64,000 nucleotides of DNA. It comes from Colias croceus. Lineage: Eukaryota; Arthropoda; Insecta; Lepidoptera; Pieridae. The stretch spans positions 806,001-870,000 of the forward strand of contig NC_059566.1 in assembly GCF_905220415.1 (NCBI RefSeq). The letters are read 5' to 3'. A model generated the notes under the pieces. That model was not told where the DNA came from. It was given only the letters and a program-made list of their open reading frames with translations, and made no database searches. Positions 33,808 through 42,800 of the stretch are shown here, in pieces. The number at the start of each line of letters is the position of its first letter. Position 1 is the stretch's first letter. A program made the translations under genes and the position numbers.

Positions 33808-36800
33808 TTATTCATTAGCCAAAGCCGCAAACTTATTAGCCATACTGGCTGTTTCCCCCTCACTATCGCTGTCTCCCTCGCTCTCATCGCCATCGCTATC
33901 TCCATCTCCCTCTGACGATGACGTCACGACTATTTCTTGTACGTCTTTAGTGAGAGCTTGCACCCACTTGACGTATTTGATCTCGTCGCAGTTTTCGTAT
34001 TTTTCTGTGAAAAAAATTAATACAAATTCATCAAAATAGCATCGTAATAAAAATAATTAATCTCGTTTTGAAGTGATTTGTATATAAAACGAAAATCACT
34101 AATCAAAAATAAATAAATTGAAAGAACAATGTCGAAAAAACGACACCACAAGTTTTTGCAAAATACTTATAGAAATCATTTTAATTATAAAATGAAACCT
34201 TTATTAGTTTGAAAATTTTAGGATCTATGTAATAAACAGTATTTATATGGTGAGAATTGTCGGGAACTGACAGGTAACATTTTCTTAAAATGGTGCGCGT
34301 ATTTAATTACTTTATTACACAAAATTTCATCAAAATTAATTCAGTAATTTAGACATAAAAACGAAACAAACAAACAGAGCCATTTTCGCATTAACACTGC
34401 AAGGTAGTAAATAACACAAATATATTAAATACATCCATTTTTATATTAAACTAGCTGCGCTCCGCGGTTTCTCCCGCAATGCTCCGCTCCTGTTGGTCGT
34501 AGCGTGATGATATATAGCCTATAGCCTTCCTCGATAAATGGGCTATCTAACACCGAAATAATTTTTCAAATCGGACCAGTAGTTCTTGAGATTAGCGCGT
34601 TCAAACAAACAAACAAACTCTTCAGCTTTATAATATTAGTATAGATTTAAGCAAAAAAATACAGTAACATACCTCTTTCTTCAGTAAATTTAGGCGGTCG
34701 CAGCCACAGGCAGATTTTCCCGTCCAACGCCATCCTTAGAATGCTGTTAGCCGCTCGGTATGTGTCCAGCCTAAATTAATATTATTTTGTTAATTAAGTA
34801 AACGTGGTTTAAGATTTTTGTATAACATTATTATTTATCAGTTGGAAGGTTGGTTGCCTGGAAGAGATCATTCTTGAGTGATAAGGCCGCCTTCTGTGCT
34901 CTTTTTCTTTTAGAATAAGTTTTGTTTGTATTTTATGTATTTTGGCAGCACAATAAAGAGTATAAATAAATAAACATACATACATCCTCACAAACTTTCG
35001 AATCTATATTATCTATATCTATATAATATAATATATATATAACAACTAGCTTTCCGCCCGCGGCTTCGCCCGCGTTTTCAGAGAAAACCCCGCATAGTTC
35101 CCTTTCCCGTGGGATTTCCGGGATAAAACCTATCCTATCTCTCAAGTTGGATCGAACTGCACATGGTGTGCGAATTTTATTATAATCGGTTAAGTGGTTT
35201 AGGAGTCCATTGAGGACAAACATTGTGACACGAGATTTATATATATTAAGATGAAACCCGTTTTTCTTGGTCACGGCATCACGCGTGAACGGGCGGACCG
35301 ATTTCAATAATTCTTTTTTATTATATTCCTTGAAGTACGAGGATGGTTCTCATGTGGAGAAAACGTAAATATGTACCACGGGCGAAGTCGGGGCGGACCG
35401 CTAGTTTATAATAGTAGGAAATAAAATATTTTCCTTATTCGTTGCCAGATATAGATCTAACTTGACTTCCTTTTTTCAGTTTTCCTTGCTATCTCTTCTT
35501 TCCTTCCTTGCTTTCAGTCGGTTAGCTTTTTTGGCATATTCTTCAACTTTCCACGTATTTTTTTTATTTATTTATAATTAGAACGGTATTACACCAATTA
35601 CATTAATTATAGCTCATTACATAAATTATATTACATTATACTATGAAAAAAAAATCCAATTACAATTTATAAATAACAATAATTGATTGTTTATATATAC
35701 CACTATTTATTCTATCTATCTCTTCCTCTCTTTCTCACTCACTCACACTCTAACTCACTCACTCACACTCACTCACTCACCTAGCGGCCTTAGCGGTGAG
35801 ATATCCCCGTTTCTTCGCCCAGCCATCACATATATCCCTCGGCGACCACGTGTCGTCGTTCTCTGGGTGATCCATGCGCAGGAGTTTAGGTAGATCTAGA
35901 CGTTCCGCTAGGAATCTGGGAAATGAATGAATAATAAGAAAAAAAAATGTTGTGTGGTTTTAGTGAAACCACGGTATAAGTGAAACTTTTTTTCACACTA
36001 TAGACATTTAAGGCCGTGTACGCGGTCCGTGCGCTGTTTGGCTCAAATATGTGATTTTTCAAACCAGATTGTCCATCAACCACTTATCTTACAAACATAT
36101 GAATTACTAATAATTTTAGGAAATTTTATTGTCTATATAGTTAATTAAGAGTTTTTTTCAATTAATACAATATTTGTGAATACCATCAAGATAACTGAGC
36201 CGATGATTACTTGATTTCGCTTTTAGTGTCAATTTCGAAGCTAAAAATATCTGAAATCGCTGACAGATCTAACACACAATTTTTTTTAACTAACTGCAAA
36301 AATCCTTATTAAAATAGTTAGTTAAAAGATTTTTTTATTTTGGACTCCTAACTTACGAAATTAAAATCCGAACAATGTGAATTTTTTTAGAAATTATAGT
36401 CGACAAAATGATTATTTTCACCAAGATATTTGACTTAGTTTAATATTATTTTTACATATTGCAATAAAAGAACGTCTTACTTATAAGATAAAATTTAAAA
36501 AATCAACTAAGGTACCTCTATTATTTTTCTACAATTTTTTTTAAAGTACTATAAAACACTGCGCGCGACCCGATTAAAATCAGTCGGCAGCGAGCCTTTC
36601 CAGAGAGAGGACATGTTGCTCGGCGCTCTCCTGTGGACTTATGCTGTTTATAGTAAAAGGATAGCGCAAGCCGCGATCTATCGTAATAGATCGCGGAGAT
36701 TTTGACTTGCGTTAAATTGAATAAGCCCTCTTAACTAAAAATTATCGTATTTGTACGATAATTATTGTACGGTACCGACCGTCACGCGACATGCGCTACA

Positions 36801-39800
36801 CAGACCAAAAAGTTTGAGACGATGTAATAAAAGTTTCACTTTAAAAAAAAGAGTGTGTGTACTTATGTACACGCGTTAGAAGTTATACTTCTTGGGCGTA
36901 TGGAAAAAAAATACTAGAATATACAACTTGAACATAGTTATCAATTTTCATACCACCTAGAACTAACTTCATGCTGTTAAATTTATGTGTCGGTGTGCGC
37001 GCGCATCGTAAACATTCACTCTCATCATTTTTCTCCATCGCGCCAAAAGAAGTATAACTTCAATAAATTAAATTTATTAGACTGACCGGTTGGCTTAGTT
37101 GGTAGTGACCCTGCCTTTCAAGCCAGAGGTCGTGGGTTCGATTCCCACCCAGCAAATATTTGTGTGATGAACATAGATGTTTGCTCTGTGTCTGGGTGTT
37201 AATTATCTATAAGTATTTATTTAAAAATGTTTATCAGCCATCTGGTTTCCATAACACAAGCGAAAGCTTAGTATGGGATCAGATCATGCCGTGTGTGAAA
37301 ATTTGTCCTGAAATATTTACGTTAATTTATTTATATATCAATACATAGTATAAAACAAAATCGTTTTCTCTGCCCCTATGTATGCTTAAATCTTTAAAAC
37401 TACGCACCGGATTTTGATGCGGTTTTTTTTATAGATAGCGATTTATATGATTCTCGAGTAAGGTTTTAGTGTATCATTTATTTGATTTAGACAAAGCGGC
37501 TTAACATGTCATTAAAAAAGTAAGTAGCAGTATTGTATAATGATTCCCTAACTCCGGTCTACATCGAGCAGACGTGGTTGTAAAGTTTCATTTAATAAAG
37601 TAAATCTGTTTTTTTTGGGCCTCCGGCTGTGGGACATGTAATTGATGTCTTAACATAAACATAGGATAGATGCTTACAATTTGAAGTTTTAATTTTTACC
37701 CGCGGCTTCACCCGCTTTGTCTAAAACCTAATAAAATATATACTAAAACCTTCCTCTTGAATCACTCTATCTATTAAAAAAAACCACATCAAAATCCGTT
37801 GCGTAGTTTTAAAGATTTAAGCATACAAAGGGACATAGGGACAGAGAAAGCGACTTTGTTTTATACTATGTAGAGATGCGTATGATAATATTTCTTACCT
37901 GATAGTGGTATACGGTTCTCTCAATTGCGCTATGGGATACGAACCCATCAAAATTTGTATAGACCGGGGCACCATAGACGGAAACACTAACCCGGGACAG
38001 TCACACAGACGTACCTACAGACAAACACACGAACATTTTATTTTTTAAAGAATAGAAAAAATAGATCACGAGGCGGGATTCGAACCCGCGTCTTTCACCA
38101 TTCTAATGCTCCTAGATATAAAGCTTATATTATGTTATAGCGAAATAAATCTTTTCCTATTTTTTGATGAAAAATAAGTATTATTTACGAGGAAATAAGG
38201 TTCAAACTCACTTTTGTCGACAAAAAAGTAGTCTAAATGTTTAGAAACTGCAAATATAGCACCTAAATACATTGCAATAAGGTTCAAACTCACCTGTGGC
38301 GTTAGGAAAATCGTCTGAAAATGTTTAGTATGTCCCGGAGTCCTCGATACAGAGACCACTTTTTTCCCCATTATTGCGTTCATAAGGGAACTTTTCCCCA
38401 CATTGGGTTGTCCAACACAACCGATGGTTAAGATGCCATTTTTATATTTTTCATGCGTGTAGAATGTCGTATCCGCTTGTTGAAGTATCGTTTCTCCTGT
38501 GAATAAAGAAATATATTTTAAGTGCGTTTATTTTTGTTGGAATGAAAACTTCTTTTGCCTTTATGGTCTATATTATGATCTTCAAGTCGATGAAACGAAA
38601 AAGCGACAAAAAAGAGACACATAAATTCATAAGATTCTACGTGAGAGGGAAAGAGATAGGACATACAGTGTTTCTTGTGTTTCGTGGTAAATTTTACATT
38701 CGTCTCATTATTTCTTCGAGAAAACTGGATTTAGAGTATGTAATAATTTTTAGCGCACAATCTATATATTTCACTTTATCGTGAAAGCGTTATAAACAGG
38801 CAGACAAACGTTCCCACTAATGATGTTCTTAAGCCCCATCCACACGCTTGACAAACAATGGCAAACAGCCAACAGCAAACAGCAAACACGGACGTGTGGA
38901 TGGATGTTTGTCGTTGTTTGTCTGTTTGTTGGGCAGTGTTCGGCATCGGTGTCGGTTTTCTTGCCAGATCAAAGGATGCATGTTTGCCGATTCGGAATGT
39001 AATGCTACATCCACACGCTGGCTGTTTGTCACAAACACCGCAAATAGCAAACGAAGTCCCAAACACCAACCACAATCACCCAACACAAACAGCCATCCAC
39101 ATGTTTGGCGAACGTTCATAACATTCCGAATCGGCAAACATGCATCCTTTGATCTGACAAGAAAACCGACACCGATGCCGAACACTGCCCAACACAAACA
39201 CAAACAGGCAAACAATGACAAACACCCATCCACACGTCCGTGTTTGCTGTTTGCTGTTGGCTGTTTGCCATTGTTTGTCAAGCGTGTGGATGGCTGTTTG
39301 TGGTTTGTGTTTGGGACTTCGTTTGCTGTTTGCGATGTTTGTGACAAACAGCCAGCGTGTGGATGTTGCATTATAGGTCATTTGAATAAAAAATAATGAA
39401 TTTACACTCCTTGTGATATCCGCCTAATTTATGCTTGTTTTGAACGCGATTTAAGCATGAGAAAATAATTGTGGACACTTTGCGACCAAACAGCGCCATT
39501 TTAAGAATTGTGACGTCACACGTGTGATTTTCCATCTCTTACCAACTTCCGTCTCCTCATCATCAAACTCCACTCCACTCTCTTCTCCTATCTTCTTCTC
39601 CCAAGAAGTGAGATCTACTTCTCCCTTCACTATATCCTTGCAGGCTTCTAGAAGTTTCGACGCACCTTCTGCGCACATACGCTGTCTGCCCTTGCGACGA
39701 CGTACTTGAAGACCTGTGAATAAAGAATAAATTTATTTATATAATACTAATTTTCCACCCAAAAAAAAGAGACTTCTTTGGCAAGATTAAAAGATACCAA

Positions 39801-42800
39801 AAATCATCGCCTTACTCCATGACGTGACGGTATCGCCATGACGCGACCTAGAAATTTTACTATCGATGCGCCTAAAGACGTTTCACTTCAAAAAAAATAT
39901 GTATTTAATAGCTTTTCGCCCGCGGCTTCGCCCGCTTTGTCTAAAACTTAACAAATTATATACTAAAACCTTCCTCTTGAATCACTCTATCTATAAAAAA
40001 ATGTGTGCGTGTACTAGTGTACACACGTAAGAAGTGAAACTTTTTTATGACCTTATTTTTCAAAAAATAATTTACTATGTGCAACTTTACAGAAATCACG
40101 CGTGGTAGTACTTTTTACGAGGTAGGTAAAAAGATGGCGCGTAACGGAAAAATGTCACGCGTAAAGAAAAAATGTTACACTAATTTTTTTTCCAACCCCG
40201 ATAGAAAAGTTTCACTTCAAAAAACCTCTTCAAAATCTTATAGGTAGTTTCAAAGATTTAAGCATACATAGGGACGAACAGACAGCGGCAGAAACTTTCT
40301 TTTACTTACTGACTGAATATTAAAGATACTAAAGTGTTTGTTTATTTGTATTTCTTTCACGTCGTAACAGAGCGATTTTATCACATGATTTTGATGTCTG
40401 GAGATAGTTAGAAGACTATAGAGTGTCATACAATACTTTCTACCACGGTAAAACATCTTATTCTCAAGGGAATTTCCTTAAAAAAACCCTAAACATACCA
40501 GAACTAAACTTGTATTGGAAAACTAAACAAAACAAAAAAAAGACGTGTGTCACTCGGGGACTGGGGCGGTTGCGCTATTGCATGCTATGCCTTCAAGCCA
40601 CACCTCCGCCCGTCCCCGTGGGGAGCGTGAGGTTTTTTCGTTACGGAATTTCTCGATTCGGTCCCCGCGCTCAAGGCCCGCGATACAAGCTATGCAATAG
40701 CTTAAAAGAATCAAATACATATAAAAGAAATCTAATCATTAGATAACATTTAATATAAAAATTCTCCGCACTTACCAGCTTTATCACAATTTGCCCCTTG
40801 CAAATTATACCCGGGGCACGACGTAAAGTAAACCACTTTTAAACCGGGGCAAGTTTTCGTCAAATAATCTTTCCACGCAGCAACGACGGGTGCGGGCACT
40901 AGGTCTATTTTATTTAGCACTAGAATCATATCTTTATTCTGTTCTTTCACTACGTATTCGTACAGGGAGGGGGGGAACATCATACCCTGAAATGGAGGAT
41001 TTAAAAATTTTTAAACTGTAAAAAAACATGGAGAATAATAATTAAAAGTATGAATTAGATATTTAGTTTTAAAGCATTTAAATTGCTTTATAAATAAGCA
41101 TCAACCACCTCCTTGGTACAGTGGTTGACGCGTGAGCGTAGCACCGAGGGGTCCTGGGTTCGATTCCCGGTGGAGACGAGGAAAAGGGAATGTCTCGGTC
41201 TGGCAGGACACAGAAGGCTGATCACCAACTTGTCCCTAAAGAAAATCGATCAGTGAAACGGATGTATAATGTATCTGCCCCTTACCCCACTAGGGGACAT
41301 GGGACTTCACTTTATAAATAAGCATTGCTTGAAGAATAGAAAATTTCGATCTAGAGGCGGGATTCGAACCCGCGTCTTTTGCCTCACGGTTTTGTAAAAA
41401 AAAAAACTGATTTTGAACTGATTTTTCATTGGAAAAAATTTGAAATAATTTTGGTAATGATTATTATTACATTTTCGAATAAAAAACGGTTTTAAAACCG
41501 TCACAAACTCACCGCAAACCTGACATCCACGATCAACAATAGTATATCACACATTTCCAATACTCTCCATAACTGTCTCCATGTTTCTAAATTGAGTTCA
41601 AAATAAGACATTTCTTTCCAACGGGGCGATGATTGCAGAGTGTTTATGTATTCCTGTAGACAAACATACAAACACATTAAATATATTGGTAAATAATTAC
41701 TATGTTATAATAGCCTGTTAATATATTTCTGGTAGTGAAATTAGCGGGTGCCTGGTAGAAATAGCTTTTATTTATAAGACATTCTGTATTTATTTAAAGT
41801 AATATTTACTCAGTCTTAATTTTTTTTTCTTTTGTGAATAATAAAGAATATATACAAAAAAATATTATTGTTAGAAATTACACGCGAGGCCGGGTTAAAT
41901 ATTAGTTTGAATGTAATAAGAATGTACTGCGATTCTTCACAACTGCCTAATTGATATAGACAATTGATAACAAATCGCAGCAAGTCAACGACTATAAGCA
42001 AAGTGAGGGTAGTTGGGTCGAACGTCCTATAAACAACGTCCGAGCCCCTAGGCACGATTCGAACGAATGCGCCACGAGTCATAGGAAAGCGGCATTTTAT
42101 AGTATTCGACAGCTAAGCAATGCATGTTCGGACAGGAAATAGTGACAACTATTCATCCACAAAAATTTTAAATCAAAAGTTACGTCTAACATTTTAATAT
42201 ACATATATATTTTTTATAGTTACATACCCTAAAATACTTCTGCTCTTGCGCATCCAACTGCGCTGGCGTCATATTGAAGTCCCATGGGGGTCTTTTTGGA
42301 AATGTCAGCTCAGATGGAAAGAAATCTATCGGATCTATCTCCATTTCTTTCTCGCTCACGTGGTTTAGGGCTTTGCTGAAAGAGATAGATAGAGGTTTCA
42401 AGTATAAAATAACTATTAGATTGATGTAAATTCGAACTAAATATAAAAAAAAAACCGGCCAAGTGCGAGTCGGGCTCGCGCACAAAGGGTTCCGTAGCAG
42501 CAAATATAATAAACTTATTATGTCAATTTATACACCTGGTAAAATTACAGTTAAATCAACCTATCTCAAAAACTATAAGAGATACTTTGATCAAACCAAA
42601 AATCGTTGAAAGAGTTAATTAGCATGCATCACCTCTATTTTTTTTAGAATTTTATACCCCGTGGTTATAAAAATAGAGGGGGGGGGACATACTTTTTACG
42701 ACTTTGAGAGCTGATATCTCAAAAACCGTTCACTTTAAGAAAAATGTTTTTTGGAAAACTTTATATCATTTTAAAAGACCTTTCCATTGATACCCCACAC

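Noticed and set aside
37078..37150. tRNA gene candidate
   Set aside because: A- and B-box are present but the acceptor stem does not pair well and the unit continues into a repeated SINE body.
38829..39396. Several 80-180 codon open frames on both strands
   Set aside because: They run through the inverted CATCCACACG/AAACAGC repeat and mirror each other; low-complexity Cys/Leu/Thr-rich translations with no family resemblance.
41103..41176. tRNA gene candidate
   Set aside because: Head of SINE S2; its 3' body is repeated at 13.45 kb.
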